Positions 25,086 to 33,677 of a DNA stretch of 64,000 nt are shown here, in pieces. The stretch's first letter is position 1; each line of letters opens with the position of its first letter. Made by a program: the position numbers and the translations under genes. Origin of the DNA: JBJYIN01 sp046237015 (GTDB taxonomy: Bacteria > Pseudomonadota > Gammaproteobacteria > Enterobacterales > Enterobacteriaceae); contig NZ_JBJYIN010000011.1 of NCBI RefSeq assembly GCF_046237015.1, forward strand, positions 1 to 64,000. Direction: 5' to 3'. The notes beneath the pieces were generated by a model. It did not search any database. It saw only the letters and a list, made by a program, of their open reading frames with translations, and was not told where the DNA came from.

Positions 25086-26468
25086 ATGGCTACTGGAAAG
25101 ATTATCCAGGTAATCGGCGCCGTGGTGGACGTCGAATTCCCCCAAGATGCCGTACCTAAAGTGTACGATGCGCTTGAGGTAGAAAATGGTGCTGAAAAAT
25201 TAGTGCTGGAAGTACAGCAGCAGTTGGGTGGTGGTGTTGTTCGTTGTATCTCAATGGGTTCTTCTGATGGCCTGCGTCGCGGGTTGACGGTTGTGAACCT
25301 GGATCACCCGATCGAAGTTCCCGTTGGTAAAGCAACGCTGGGTCGTATCATGAACGTGCTGGGTGAACCGGTCGACATGAAAGGCGACATTGGCGAAGAA
25401 GAGCGTTGGGCGATTCACCGTGCAGCGCCAAGCTACGAAGAACTGTCAAACTCACAGGAATTGCTGGAAACCGGCATCAAGGTTATCGACCTGATGTGTC
25501 CGTTTGCCAAGGGCGGTAAAGTGGGTCTGTTTGGTGGTGCGGGCGTAGGTAAAACCGTAAACATGATGGAGCTGATCCGTAACATCGCGATCGAGCACTC
25601 TGGTTACTCTGTGTTTGCTGGCGTAGGTGAACGTACCCGTGAAGGTAACGACTTCTACCACGAAATGACCGACTCCAACGTTATCGATAAAGTGTCACTG
25701 GTGTATGGCCAGATGAACGAGCCACCAGGTAACCGTCTGCGTGTCGCATTGACCGGGCTGACCATGGCGGAAAAATTCCGTGATGAAGGCCGTGACGTAC
25801 TGCTGTTCGTCGATAACATCTACCGTTATACCCTGGCTGGGACGGAAGTATCTGCTTTGTTGGGTCGTATGCCTTCTGCGGTAGGTTATCAGCCAACGCT
25901 GGCGGAAGAGATGGGTGTTCTGCAAGAACGTATCACCTCAACCAAAACCGGTTCTATCACTTCCGTTCAGGCCGTTTACGTTCCTGCGGATGACTTGACT
26001 GACCCGTCTCCAGCCACCACCTTTGCTCACTTGGATGCAACCGTGGTACTGAGTCGTCAGATCGCGTCTCTGGGTATCTACCCGGCCGTTGACCCGCTGG
26101 ATTCCACCAGCCGTCAGCTGGATCCATTGGTTGTGGGTCAGGAACACTATGATGTGGCGCGTGGCGTGCAGTCTATTCTGCAACGTTATCAGGAACTGAA
26201 AGATATCATCGCGATTCTGGGTATGGACGAGCTGTCTGAAGAAGATAAGCTGGTGGTATCCCGTGCGCGTAAGATCCAGCGCTTCCTGTCACAGCCATTC
26301 TTCGTAGCGGAAGTCTTTACCGGTTCTCCAGGTAAATACGTCTCTCTGAAAGACACTATCCGTGGCTTTAAAGGGATTATGGAAGGCGAATACGACCACC
26401 TGCCAGAGCAGGCGTTCTACATGGTTGGTTCCATTGAAGAAGCAGTGGAAAAAGCCAAGAAACTGTAA
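25086..26468 (+). CDS. atpD: F0F1 ATP synthase subunit beta
   Basis: Catalytic subunit of 460 residues, the E. coli length. It has P-loop GGAGVGKT (about 149-156), the catalytic Glu region GERTREGND, Walker B LLFVDNIYRYT and the family signature PAVDPLDSTS. A small feature is cysteine in IDLMCPFAKGG, also found in other enterobacteria (IDLMCPFAKGG in E. coli). Confidence 0.98.
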   Translation: MATGKIIQVIGAVVDVEFPQDAVPKVYDALEVENGAEKLVLEVQQQLGGGVVRCISMGSSDGLRRGLTVVNLDHPIEVPVGKATLGRIMNVLGEPVDMKGDIGEEERWAIHRAAPSYEELSNSQELLETGIKVIDLMCPFAKGGKVGLFGGAGVGKTVNMMELIRNIAIEHSGYSVFAGVGERTREGNDFYHEMTDSNVIDKVSLVYGQMNEPPGNRLRVALTGLTMAEKFRDEGRDVLLFVDNIYRYTLAGTEVSALLGRMPSAVGYQPTLAEEMGVLQERITSTKTGSITSVQAVYVPADDLTDPSPATTFAHLDATVVLSRQIASLGIYPAVDPLDSTSRQLDPLVVGQEHYDVARGVQSILQRYQELKDIIAILGMDELSEEDKLVVSRARKIQRFLSQPFFVAEVFTGSPGKYVSLKDTIRGFKGIMEGEYDHLPEQAFYMVGSIEEAVEKAKKL

Positions 26469-26487
26469 CGCCTTGTAGGAGGGTGAT

Positions 26488-26910
26488 ATGGCTGCTATGA
26501 CTTACCATCTGGATGTCGTTAGTGCAGAACAGCAAATGTTCTCCGGTCTGGTTCAGAAGATCCAGGTAACGGGGAGCGAAGGCGAACTGGGTATTTATCC
26601 GGGACATGCCCCTCTGCTCACTGCCATTAAACCTGGTATGGTTCGTATCGTTAAACAGCACGGTGAAGAAGAGTATATCTACCTGTCTGGCGGTGTTCTT
26701 GAGGTGCAGCCAAACATGGTAACCGTGTTGTCAGATACGGCTATCCGTGGTCAGGATCTGGATGAAGCGCGGGCATTGGAAGCGAAACGCAAAGCTGAAG
26801 AACATATCCGCAATTCGCATGGCGATGTGGACTATGCTCAGGCTTCCGCAGAGCTGACAAAAGCAATTGCGAAGCTGCGCGTTATCGAGCTGACCAGAAA
26901 AGCGATGTAA
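26488..26910 (+). CDS. atpC: F0F1 ATP synthase subunit epsilon
   Basis: Regulatory subunit of 140 residues (E. coli 139). A beta-sandwich N-terminal domain (YHLDVVSAEQQMFSG through GGVLEVQPN) is followed by the two-helix inhibitory C-terminal domain (EARALEAKRKAEEH to IELTRKAM). It is the last gene of the operon and is followed by a terminator. Confidence 0.97.
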   Translation: MAAMTYHLDVVSAEQQMFSGLVQKIQVTGSEGELGIYPGHAPLLTAIKPGMVRIVKQHGEEEYIYLSGGVLEVQPNMVTVLSDTAIRGQDLDEARALEAKRKAEEHIRNSHGDVDYAQASAELTKAIAKLRVIELTRKAM

Positions 26911-26931
26911 CAGATAAGCTTGTAATAATTG

Positions 26932-26961
26932 AAGGCCAGTCAGTTCACACTGACTGGCCTT
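26932..26961. terminator. bidirectional terminator between atpC and pelX
   Basis: A perfect 12-bp stem AAGGCCAGTCAG/CTGACTGGCCTT with a 6-base loop, followed on the plus strand by TTTCTCTTTC. On the minus strand, A/T-rich bases follow the stem, so it can also serve the convergent pelX transcript. Confidence 0.9.
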
Positions 26962-26992
26962 TTCTCTTTCAGGCGATGCTCTCTGTCTAGGC

Positions 26993-29212
26993 TTATTTTT
27001 TCTTCAGGAAATCGCCAAGTACCAGATTGCCTTTGGCATCACGCGTAAACGTCTCAGGGATGGTTACCGATACGAAGTTATTTACTGTGATTTCCTTGCC
27101 CTGAGCATTGACGGACTTATCACCTTTGATGAAATAGTTGGTGTTATCGATATTGCCGACAACCGCGTCATCATATTTACCCGCTTTGGTTTTCAGCGAA
27201 ATGTTGTTCTTGAAGACGCCTTGTTTTTCCGGGCCAGAGTAAGGGCTTGGGCGGAAGATAAAGTTGAAGCGTTCGTTATCTAACGCGATGTTGTCTTCAA
27301 CGATCAAAGCACCAGGGTTGAAGTTGTCAGTGAAGCCATCGAGTTTGTTGCCCACAGCAATGCTGTTTTTAACCTGATGTGCCACTGGCTGGCCTTCGCC
27401 ACCCATTTTGAAGCCATTGCTGGTGTTGTTCATAGCAATTGAATTCTCGATCACCACAACGCCGTTGGCACCGTCTTCAATTTTGTTAAACAGGTCGAAG
27501 CCGTCATCGATGTTGTTGTGCGAGAACGCGCCGCGAATCACGTTGCCTTCACCGACACGCATTTTCACCGCGAAACCGTCAGCGTTAATTTTTCCAGGAT
27601 CCTGGTTGCTGTGAGATTCTGAATTCAGAATCAGGTTGTGGCTAGCCCACAGTGGTCTGCCGACGTCAGCAGGAGAGGAAACCTGAATACCGGTATCGTC
27701 AGCGTGGTGTGCCAGAACGCGTTCGATTGTGTTGTAACTTCCCTCAATACGGAACGGTTTCTCGGTAATTTCAATCCCTTTAACATGCCAATGGCTCGCT
27801 TTCAATTGCAGGCCATGAATGACGGCTTTATTACCGACAGCAAACAGATTTTTGACGACTTTTTGCTGGCCACTGGCGCTGACGGGGATTTCAGCCGCGC
27901 TGTAATCACCATCGTTGAGCCAAATGGTACCACCGGCTGGCAGTGCAGCGACGGCGCTGGCTAAATCGATAGGAGCATTTTTGCTGCCGTCATTGCTGGC
28001 TGAACCTTGTGGCGAAACATACAGATTTTTAGCGTCTGCGTAGGTCACTCTTTCAACCTTGAAGGTGCTCTCTTTTACTGCTTTATCACTTCCCTCGGCA
28101 GGCTGATAGGCTAGTTTGAACTCTGCCCCATTAGCGGCAATTTTGGCTGGCAGAGAGAAGGTTTCCCCTGCTTTTATCTGCTTGGCTTCACCCAGCGATT
28201 TACCGTCTTGTGAAACGGTAACCGTACCGTTGTAGTTGGCTTTCGCCTGCACAACATAGTGTTCGCTGGTGGCTTTCGGCGATGACATCACCTGGAGCAG
28301 AGGATCATAAGCCTTAGCTTTAAACTCCGGTGACGCTTTGGTTTGTGCTGGCGTAGTGGTCAACTGTGCATTGCTAACGGTGATTTTGGCATTACGGGAG
28401 GCAAAGAAACCAACATAGTAATGGTCTTTATCCAGCTTGGTGACGACGTCTGCGCCTTTGACGTCTTTTGATACCCAGTTATCTGTGCCTTTCGGCGCGT
28501 AAGAGGTAATGAAGCCGTCGTTGGTGCGTTCCAGTTTCAGGCGGAACGTCGGTGTTTGCTCAAGGTTAATTTTTTCCTGATAGCTGGTTTTGGTAATCTT
28601 CGCGCCCGCGTTGCCCCACGGCTGCGTGACGCCATTACGCAAAATTGCCTGGAGTTTAACTTCGGTATGAGACTTTTTATCCTGCGTCATGATGGCGTTC
28701 ATCACCATGTTGGACGCGGCAGGGAACTCCTCATACCCTTCTTTTAGCGGTTCCTGACGCGGCACGCCGATAATATCACGCACCAGAATCCCTGCCCCTT
28801 CCTGAGCCGCCGGTTTGGCGCCGTTTTCTGGCCCAAACTGCTCTACGGTAATATCAGACTGAAGCGTAAAGTTCACATTGGCGGGTAGCTGCGTATAGAA
28901 GAACGTCAGCCCGTCATGGGTGTTGGCAATCTTTCCGCCACGGCTCTCGATCGTAATCGGTGCGGACAAATCGGCTTTATCTCCCGGCGCCAATTTCTTG
29001 CCGTTGATGGTAACGTCATTAACGCCTACTTTTTCCGGCAGGACATTGGATGAGAAATTGACATCCGTTGACTGGCCAAAGGCGATGCCGTGCCAGGTTG
29101 GGGTGGTTTCGGTAGCTGCGTGTGTATTTAGGCTAAAAAGTAAAAATGCATTGGTCAGTGCAACTGTTGCGAGACGTGAAGCTCCACGTTTTTGTGAAGA
29201 AAAACGTTTCAT
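26993..29212 (-). CDS. pelX: exo-acting pectate lyase PelX, polysaccharide lyase family 9
   Basis: Large exported pectate lyase of 739 residues. An N-terminal signal peptide (basic KRFSSQKRG, hydrophobic core, cleavage near NTHAA, about residue 33) is followed by two beta-rich accessory regions and a C-terminal right-handed beta-helix of PL9 type. The helix contains HHADDTGIQVSS, KINADGFAVKM and NNIDDGFDLFNK, which carry the Asp residues and Lys expected of the calcium and catalytic sites. It resembles the exopolygalacturonate lyase PelX of Dickeya, which releases unsaturated digalacturonate. The start at 29212 is chosen because AAGGAGATACT precedes it. A KdgR box lies upstream. It sits between the atp operon and glmU, where E. 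coli has nothing. Confidence 0.88.
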   Translation of the reverse strand: MKRFSSQKRGASRLATVALTNAFLLFSLNTHAATETTPTWHGIAFGQSTDVNFSSNVLPEKVGVNDVTINGKKLAPGDKADLSAPITIESRGGKIANTHDGLTFFYTQLPANVNFTLQSDITVEQFGPENGAKPAAQEGAGILVRDIIGVPRQEPLKEGYEEFPAASNMVMNAIMTQDKKSHTEVKLQAILRNGVTQPWGNAGAKITKTSYQEKINLEQTPTFRLKLERTNDGFITSYAPKGTDNWVSKDVKGADVVTKLDKDHYYVGFFASRNAKITVSNAQLTTTPAQTKASPEFKAKAYDPLLQVMSSPKATSEHYVVQAKANYNGTVTVSQDGKSLGEAKQIKAGETFSLPAKIAANGAEFKLAYQPAEGSDKAVKESTFKVERVTYADAKNLYVSPQGSASNDGSKNAPIDLASAVAALPAGGTIWLNDGDYSAAEIPVSASGQQKVVKNLFAVGNKAVIHGLQLKASHWHVKGIEITEKPFRIEGSYNTIERVLAHHADDTGIQVSSPADVGRPLWASHNLILNSESHSNQDPGKINADGFAVKMRVGEGNVIRGAFSHNNIDDGFDLFNKIEDGANGVVVIENSIAMNNTSNGFKMGGEGQPVAHQVKNSIAVGNKLDGFTDNFNPGALIVEDNIALDNERFNFIFRPSPYSGPEKQGVFKNNISLKTKAGKYDDAVVGNIDNTNYFIKGDKSVNAQGKEITVNNFVSVTIPETFTRDAKGNLVLGDFLKKK

Positions 29213-29260
29213 AGTATCTCCTTCATTCATTGTTGATTATATACCCTTGCATATTGCTAT

Positions 29261-29281
29261 AAATGAAACAGCGTTTCTTTT
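29261..29281. promoter_or_regulatory. KdgR operator upstream of pelX
   Basis: AAATGAAACAGCGTTTCTTTT is almost the KdgR consensus (TGAAAC-N3-GTTTCA with A/T flanks), with one departure in the right half. It lies 49-69 bp before the pelX start codon. KdgR represses pectinolysis genes in soft-rot bacteria until the pectin catabolite KDG is present. Confidence 0.8.
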
Positions 29282-29327
29282 GTATTTGTCACAAATGGAA
29301 ATATTTAAAAATAAAGTCTGTTTTTTA

Positions 29328-29342
29328 TGAAACCCCGTGTCA
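29328..29342. promoter_or_regulatory. second, weaker KdgR-like site
   Basis: TGAAACCCCGTGTCA has the same half-site spacing as the box at 29264-29278. The left half is perfect and the right half GTGTCA differs at one position. It is 64 bp further from pelX, about six helical turns. Confidence 0.45.
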
Positions 29343-29546
29343 TTTTGCTTGTTTCTGATTGTTCGGTGGTTGTTTTAGCCAGGTATGGGTATTCGTTGTT
29401 TTTTGCGTCGTTTTCGGAAAAAACTCACCAAAAAATGTCTGCGTTATCCGCCAGTTTCGGTAAACTCTTGTGATTAATGCCGGTAACTGGCTGGTTGTTT
29501 TTATTCTTTTCAGGATTGTCTGCTAATCCGTACTGTCAGGATGCTT

Positions 29547-30917
29547 ATGTCAAATAGCGCTATGAGTGTGGTCATCCTTGCCGCTGGTAAGGGAACCCGT
29601 ATGTATTCCGATCTTCCCAAAGTGTTACACCAACTGGCGGGTAAGCCGATGGTTCAGCACGTCATTGATGCTGCTATGACGATAGGTGCTCAGCATGTTC
29701 ATCTGGTGTACGGTCACGGTGGGGATTTGTTAAAACGTGAATTGACCGATCCGGCATTGAACTGGGTGTTACAGGCTGAACAATTGGGAACGGGTCATGC
29801 GATGCAGCAAGCTGCTCCTCACTTTGCTGATGATGAAGACATCCTGATGTTGTATGGCGATGTGCCGCTTATTTCGCCACAAACGCTGGGACGTTTACGT
29901 CAGGCTAAGCCGTTGGGGGGAATTGGTCTTTTGACGGTGAAGCTGGACGATCCAACGGGCTATGGGCGGATTGTGCGTGAAAAAGGTGCCGTCGTCGGGA
30001 TCGTCGAGCATAAAGATGCCAGCGAAGCACAGCGCCAGATTAACGAGATCAATACCGGTATTTTGATTGCCAACGGCAAGGATTTGAAACGCTGGTTAAG
30101 CCAGTTGAACAATAACAACGTCCAGGGTGAGTTTTATATCACCGATATCATTGCGATGGCGGCGGAAGAAGGTCAACGAGTTGAAGCGGTTCATCCTGAA
30201 CGCCTGAGCGAAGTTGAAGGTGTTAATAATCGCCTTCAACTGTCGGCACTGGAGCGGGTTTATCAGCGTGAACAGGCGGATAAGCTGCTGCTTGCTGGTG
30301 TTATGCTGCTCGATCCGGCTCGGTTTGATCTGCGTGGCGAGCTAACGCATGGTCGTGATGTGGTGATTGATGTCAATGTGGTCGTAGAAGGCAATGTTAC
30401 GCTAGGCAATCGGGTAAAAATCGGCGCAGGCTGTGTAATTAAAAACAGCATCATTGGTGACGACTGTGAAATCAGCCCTTACTCTGTGCTGGAAGATGCC
30501 GTGTTAGAAACAAAGTGTACCGTTGGGCCGTTTGCTCGTTTACGTCCCGGTGCGGAACTGGCTGAAGGTGCGCACGTCGGCAACTTTGTCGAACTGAAAA
30601 AAGCACGTTTGGGAAAAGGCTCAAAAGCGGGTCACCTGAGCTATTTGGGGGATGCGGATATCGGTTCCGGTGTTAATATTGGCGCAGGAACGATCACCTG
30701 TAATTATGATGGTGCGAATAAACACAAAACGGTGATTGGCGACGATGTGTTTGTGGGATCAGATACGCAACTCGTTGCACCCGTTCGTGTTGCCAGCGGC
30801 GTGACCATTGGCGCAGGAACGACGGTCACCAATGATGTGGCCGAGAATGAGCTGGTGATTAGCCGTGTGAAACAACGGCACATTCCTGGCTGGATACGTC
30901 CAGTGAAAAAGAAATAG
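29547..30917 (+). CDS. glmU: bifunctional GlcNAc-1-P uridyltransferase / GlcN-1-P acetyltransferase GlmU
   Basis: Bifunctional enzyme of 456 residues, the E. coli length, making UDP-N-acetylglucosamine for peptidoglycan and LPS. The N-terminal uridyltransferase has LAAGKGTRMYSDLPKVLH (about 11-28) and LMLYGDVPLIS. The C-terminal acetyltransferase is a left-handed beta-helix of hexapeptide repeats (from about 250) with GNFVELKKARLGKGSKAGHL and GAGTITCNYDG. A start two codons earlier (29541) is also possible; 29547 is better spaced after AGGATG. It is followed by glmS. Confidence 0.96.
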   Translation: MSNSAMSVVILAAGKGTRMYSDLPKVLHQLAGKPMVQHVIDAAMTIGAQHVHLVYGHGGDLLKRELTDPALNWVLQAEQLGTGHAMQQAAPHFADDEDILMLYGDVPLISPQTLGRLRQAKPLGGIGLLTVKLDDPTGYGRIVREKGAVVGIVEHKDASEAQRQINEINTGILIANGKDLKRWLSQLNNNNVQGEFYITDIIAMAAEEGQRVEAVHPERLSEVEGVNNRLQLSALERVYQREQADKLLLAGVMLLDPARFDLRGELTHGRDVVIDVNVVVEGNVTLGNRVKIGAGCVIKNSIIGDDCEISPYSVLEDAVLETKCTVGPFARLRPGAELAEGAHVGNFVELKKARLGKGSKAGHLSYLGDADIGSGVNIGAGTITCNYDGANKHKTVIGDDVFVGSDTQLVAPVRVASGVTIGAGTTVTNDVAENELVISRVKQRHIPGWIRPVKKK

Positions 30918-30928
30918 TGCCCGATGAT

Positions 30929-30947
30929 GCCTCCGTATCGCGGAGGC
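30929..30947 (+). terminator. hairpin after glmU
   Basis: A perfect 7-bp stem GCCTCCG/CGGAGGC with a 5-base loop lies 11 bases after the glmU stop and is followed by CGTTTTGTTCTG. It may partly terminate or protect the glmU end of the glmUS message. Confidence 0.6.
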
Positions 30948-30948
30948 C

Positions 30949-30994
30949 GTTTTGTTCTGTATTTTGGCTAAACACCCAGAGTACAGAACAAAAC
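30949..30994. other. 13-bp perfect inverted repeat in the glmU-glmS spacer
   Basis: GTTTTGTTCTGTA (30949-30961) is exactly inverted at 30982-30994, with a 20-base loop. It follows directly after the glmU hairpin. The glmUS message of E. coli is processed between the cistrons and glmS is controlled by the small RNA GlmZ, so a structured spacer is expected; this particular element is not one I recognise. Confidence 0.7.
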
Positions 30995-31068
30995 ATAATA
31001 ATCCCCAACTCTCTACAAGGCTCGGGGAACCCGGAAAAACCGGAACAATCAGGTCTAAGACATCACAG

Positions 31069-31085
31069 GTGACACAATATGTCAC
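31069..31085 (+). other. small hairpin before the glmS ribosome site
   Basis: A 6-bp stem GTGACA/TGTCAC with a 5-base loop lies just ahead of the TAGGAA ribosome-site-like sequence of glmS. It is in the region where a GlmZ-type sRNA would act. The regulatory role is inference. Confidence 0.45.
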
Positions 31086-31104
31086 TTTTATAGGAATACC
31101 ATCG

Positions 31105-32937
31105 ATGTGTGGAATTGTAGGCGCAGTCGCGCAACGTGATATTGCAGAGATTTTGTTGGAAGGTTTACGCCGTCTTGAGTACCGCGGCTATGACTCGGCG
31201 GGTCTGGCGGTTGTTGATGGCGAAGGTAATGTCGCCCGTTTACGCCGTCTGGGGAAAGTGCAGGCTTTGGCTCAGGCTGCCGAAGATCATGAATTGCACG
31301 GTGGAACCGGTATCGCCCACACCCGCTGGGCAACGCATGGCGAACCTTCTGAAGAGAATGCTCACCCGCATGTTTCTGAACATATTATTATTGTTCATAA
31401 CGGCATTATCGAAAACCACGAACCTCTGCGAGAACTGATGATCGGTCGCGGCTATCGTTTTGTTTCTGAAACCGATACCGAAGTGGTCGCTCATCTGGTG
31501 CATTTTGAACAGAAACAAAACGGCGGAACGCTGGTCGACGTGGTTAAGCGTGTTATCCCGCAACTGCGTGGTGCCTATGGCATGGTGGTGCTGGACAGCC
31601 GTGATCCTAGCGTACTGGTTGCCGCACGTTCTGGTAGCCCGCTGGTCATTGGTCGTGGTGTCGGTGAAAACTTTATTGCCTCCGATCAGTTGGCGTTGCT
31701 GCCCGTGACGCGCCGCTTCATGTTCCTGGAAGAAGGCGACATCGCAGAAATTACTCGCCGTGACGTGCGCGTGTTTGATAAAGCTGGACAGCTTGCCTCA
31801 CGCGAAGAGATTGAATCAAAAGTGAATTACGATGCCGGCGACAAAGGCGCGTATCGTCACTACATGCAGAAAGAAATCTACGAACAGCCAATGGCGATCA
31901 AAAATACCCTTGAAGGGCGTTTTAGCCACGGCGAGATCAATCTTTCTGAATTAGGGCCAAAAGCGGATGCGCTGTTGGAAAAGGTTGAACACGTTCAGAT
32001 TATTGCCTGCGGGACGTCTTACAACTCCGGTATGGTTTCTCGCTACTGGTTTGAAGCGTTGGCGGGTATTCCATGCGACGTAGAAATCGCCTCCGAATTC
32101 CGCTATCGCAAACCTGCCGTGCGTAAGAACAGCCTGATGATTACCCTGTCTCAGTCCGGTGAAACGGCAGATACGCTGGCAGCACTGCGTTTATCCAAAG
32201 AGCTGGGCTATCTGGGGTCGCTGGCTATCTGTAACGTGGCGGGTTCCTCGCTGGTGCGTGAATCCGATCTGGCGCTGATGACCAAAGCGGGCGTAGAGAT
32301 TGGTGTGGCCTCGACCAAAGCTTTCACTACCCAGCTTACCGTTTTGCTGATGCTGGTGGCGCGTATTGGCCGTCTGCGTGGTATGGATGCCAAGATTGAG
32401 CATGACATTGTTCATGGCTTGCAAGCCTTACCGGCGCGTATTGAGCAGATGCTGTCTCAGGACAAACTCATCGAATCTCTGGCAGAAGGTTTCTCTGATA
32501 AACACCATGCGCTGTTCCTCGGTCGTGGCGATCAATATCCGATCGCGATGGAAGGGGCGCTGAAGCTGAAAGAGATCTCTTACATTCATGCAGAAGCCTA
32601 TGCTGCGGGTGAGCTGAAACACGGCCCACTGGCGCTGATTGATGCGGATATGCCTGTCGTCGTGGTGGCACCGAATAATGAACTGTTGGAAAAATTGAAA
32701 TCCAATATCGAAGAAGTTCGGGCACGCGGCGGAGAGCTGTACGTCTTTGCGGATGAAGATGCCGGTTTCACCAGCAGCGAAAACATGAAGATTATTCCGC
32801 TGCCACATATCGAAGAAGTCATTGCCCCAATCTTCTATACGGTGCCGTTGCAGTTGCTGTCTTATCACGTCGCGCTGATTAAAGGCACCGATGTCGATCA
32901 GCCGCGTAATCTGGCAAAATCCGTGACGGTAGAATAA
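31105..32937 (+). CDS. glmS: glutamine-fructose-6-phosphate aminotransferase GlmS
   Basis: Glucosamine-6-phosphate synthase of 610 residues (E. coli 609). After Met1 the N-terminal nucleophile Cys2 begins the glutaminase domain (MCGIVGAVAQRD). Two SIS isomerase domains follow (TLSQSGETADTLAAL, and LGRGDQYPIAMEGALKLKE), and the protein ends LAKSVTVE. The reading frame is open 51 codons upstream, but only the ATG at 31105 puts Cys2 at the N-terminus. It is the second gene of glmUS. Its 3' end is the classic Tn7 target. Confidence 0.97.
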   Translation: MCGIVGAVAQRDIAEILLEGLRRLEYRGYDSAGLAVVDGEGNVARLRRLGKVQALAQAAEDHELHGGTGIAHTRWATHGEPSEENAHPHVSEHIIIVHNGIIENHEPLRELMIGRGYRFVSETDTEVVAHLVHFEQKQNGGTLVDVVKRVIPQLRGAYGMVVLDSRDPSVLVAARSGSPLVIGRGVGENFIASDQLALLPVTRRFMFLEEGDIAEITRRDVRVFDKAGQLASREEIESKVNYDAGDKGAYRHYMQKEIYEQPMAIKNTLEGRFSHGEINLSELGPKADALLEKVEHVQIIACGTSYNSGMVSRYWFEALAGIPCDVEIASEFRYRKPAVRKNSLMITLSQSGETADTLAALRLSKELGYLGSLAICNVAGSSLVRESDLALMTKAGVEIGVASTKAFTTQLTVLLMLVARIGRLRGMDAKIEHDIVHGLQALPARIEQMLSQDKLIESLAEGFSDKHHALFLGRGDQYPIAMEGALKLKEISYIHAEAYAAGELKHGPLALIDADMPVVVVAPNNELLEKLKSNIEEVRARGGELYVFADEDAGFTSSENMKIIPLPHIEEVIAPIFYTVPLQLLSYHVALIKGTDVDQPRNLAKSVTVE

Positions 32938-32965
32938 GTTCCCGGTATTTTGTTAGTCATGATCG
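32902..32965 (+). other. attTn7-type target at the 3' end of glmS
   Basis: The last codons of glmS (CCGCGTAATCTGGCAAAATC...) match the sequence recognised by TnsD in E. coli apart from a few third-position changes. Tn7 insertion would fall about 25 bp after the stop codon. No Tn7 end or tns gene is visible here, but the accessory APE region begins directly downstream. Confidence 0.6.
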
Positions 32966-33001
32966 TCCGCCTTATGTTGTGAAATATAAGGCGGATTTTT
33001 A
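32966..33001 (+). terminator. glmS terminator
   Basis: A perfect 10-bp stem TCCGCCTTAT/ATAAGGCGGA (32966-32975 with 32986-32995) followed by TTTTTATAT; a good rho-independent terminator. Confidence 0.88.
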
Positions 33002-33088
33002 TATCCTTTCTTTAATTGTGTTTATTACTCAACTTTCATTAAACAGAAATATTTTTGATAAAAAACTGACACAGATAACAACGTTTCT

Positions 33089-33118
33089 TTTGTCAAGTTA
33101 TCTTTATTTTGTGTAAAA
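33089..33118 (+). promoter_or_regulatory. promoter ahead of the lipoprotein gene
   Basis: TTGTCA (33089-33094), an 18-bp A/T-rich spacer and TAAAAT (33113-33118). This is the best promoter-like sequence between glmS and the accessory region, and it lies 86 bp before the lipoprotein start. Confidence 0.55.
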
Positions 33119-33203
33119 TAGTCTTAATGGTGCATTAATTTTACACCTTGCATCAATAACGTGTTTTTTGGCAGAACTGTATTTATCTATGGATAGGAAC
33201 TTT

Positions 33204-33590
33204 ATGAAAAAGCAGCTTATTTTTGCGGGATTGGCCTGTGTTTTAACCTTGGCTGGTTGTGCTCGTACAGCGCCCGTTGCTAACGTAACGAAGCCTATTG
33301 TGGCACACGTCACCACCGATCAGGTAAAAACTGCCATTCTCCAGGCGGGGTTGGAGCGTGAGTGGGCGATGACGCCTGTTTCTCCAGGGGTAATTAATGG
33401 TCATCTTGATCAGCGTGGTCATGTTGCTGATATTCGCATTACTTATTCACAGACCAGCTACTCCATTAATTATGTCAGCAGTAAAAATCTCAAGGCAGGA
33501 AATGGTGAAATCCATCGTAATTATAACCGTTGGATAAATAACCTCGATCGTGAGATTCAGTTAAAACTAGCCAGTCAACAAATTAAATAA
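33204..33590 (+). CDS. small lipoprotein at the head of the APE region
   Basis: Predicted lipoprotein of 128 residues. A signal peptide with lipobox LAGC (MKKQLIFAGLACVLTLAGC) puts the lipidated Cys at residue 19. The mature part is about 110 residues, polar and without a domain I recognise. An AGGAACTTT sequence precedes the ATG; a start 12 codons upstream is less likely. It is co-directional with the APE genes but separated from them by a terminator-like hairpin. In the apeA-R naming the operon genes here run from B to R, so this could correspond to apeA; that is a guess from position only. Confidence 0.75.
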   Translation: MKKQLIFAGLACVLTLAGCARTAPVANVTKPIVAHVTTDQVKTAILQAGLEREWAMTPVSPGVINGHLDQRGHVADIRITYSQTSYSINYVSSKNLKAGNGEIHRNYNRWINNLDREIQLKLASQQIK

Positions 33591-33598
33591 ATTTAATT

Positions 33599-33623
33599 GT
33601 CGGATAGCTTTTTGCTATCCGAC
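33599..33623 (+). terminator. terminator or attenuator before the APE operon
   Basis: A perfect 10-bp stem GTCGGATAGC/GCTATCCGAC with a TTTTT loop starts 8 bases after the lipoprotein stop and is followed by GCTATTTGTTTGTTCTTTTC. It probably ends most of the lipoprotein transcript. It lies inside the longest open reading of the next gene, which argues that translation there begins further downstream. Confidence 0.78.
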
Positions 33624-33677
33624 GCTATTTGTTTGTTCTTTTCTGATCGTTTTTGTCCGACCTCAAGGGAAAAGTCA

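Noticed and set aside
29400..29546. NagC operator upstream of glmU
   Set aside because: A/T-rich with TTTTCGG-like pieces, but no convincing NagC palindrome.
32938..33203. Tn7-type transposon end beside glmS
   Set aside because: I looked for TGTGGGCGG-type ends and repeated 22-bp binding sites and saw none; only the target sequence is there.
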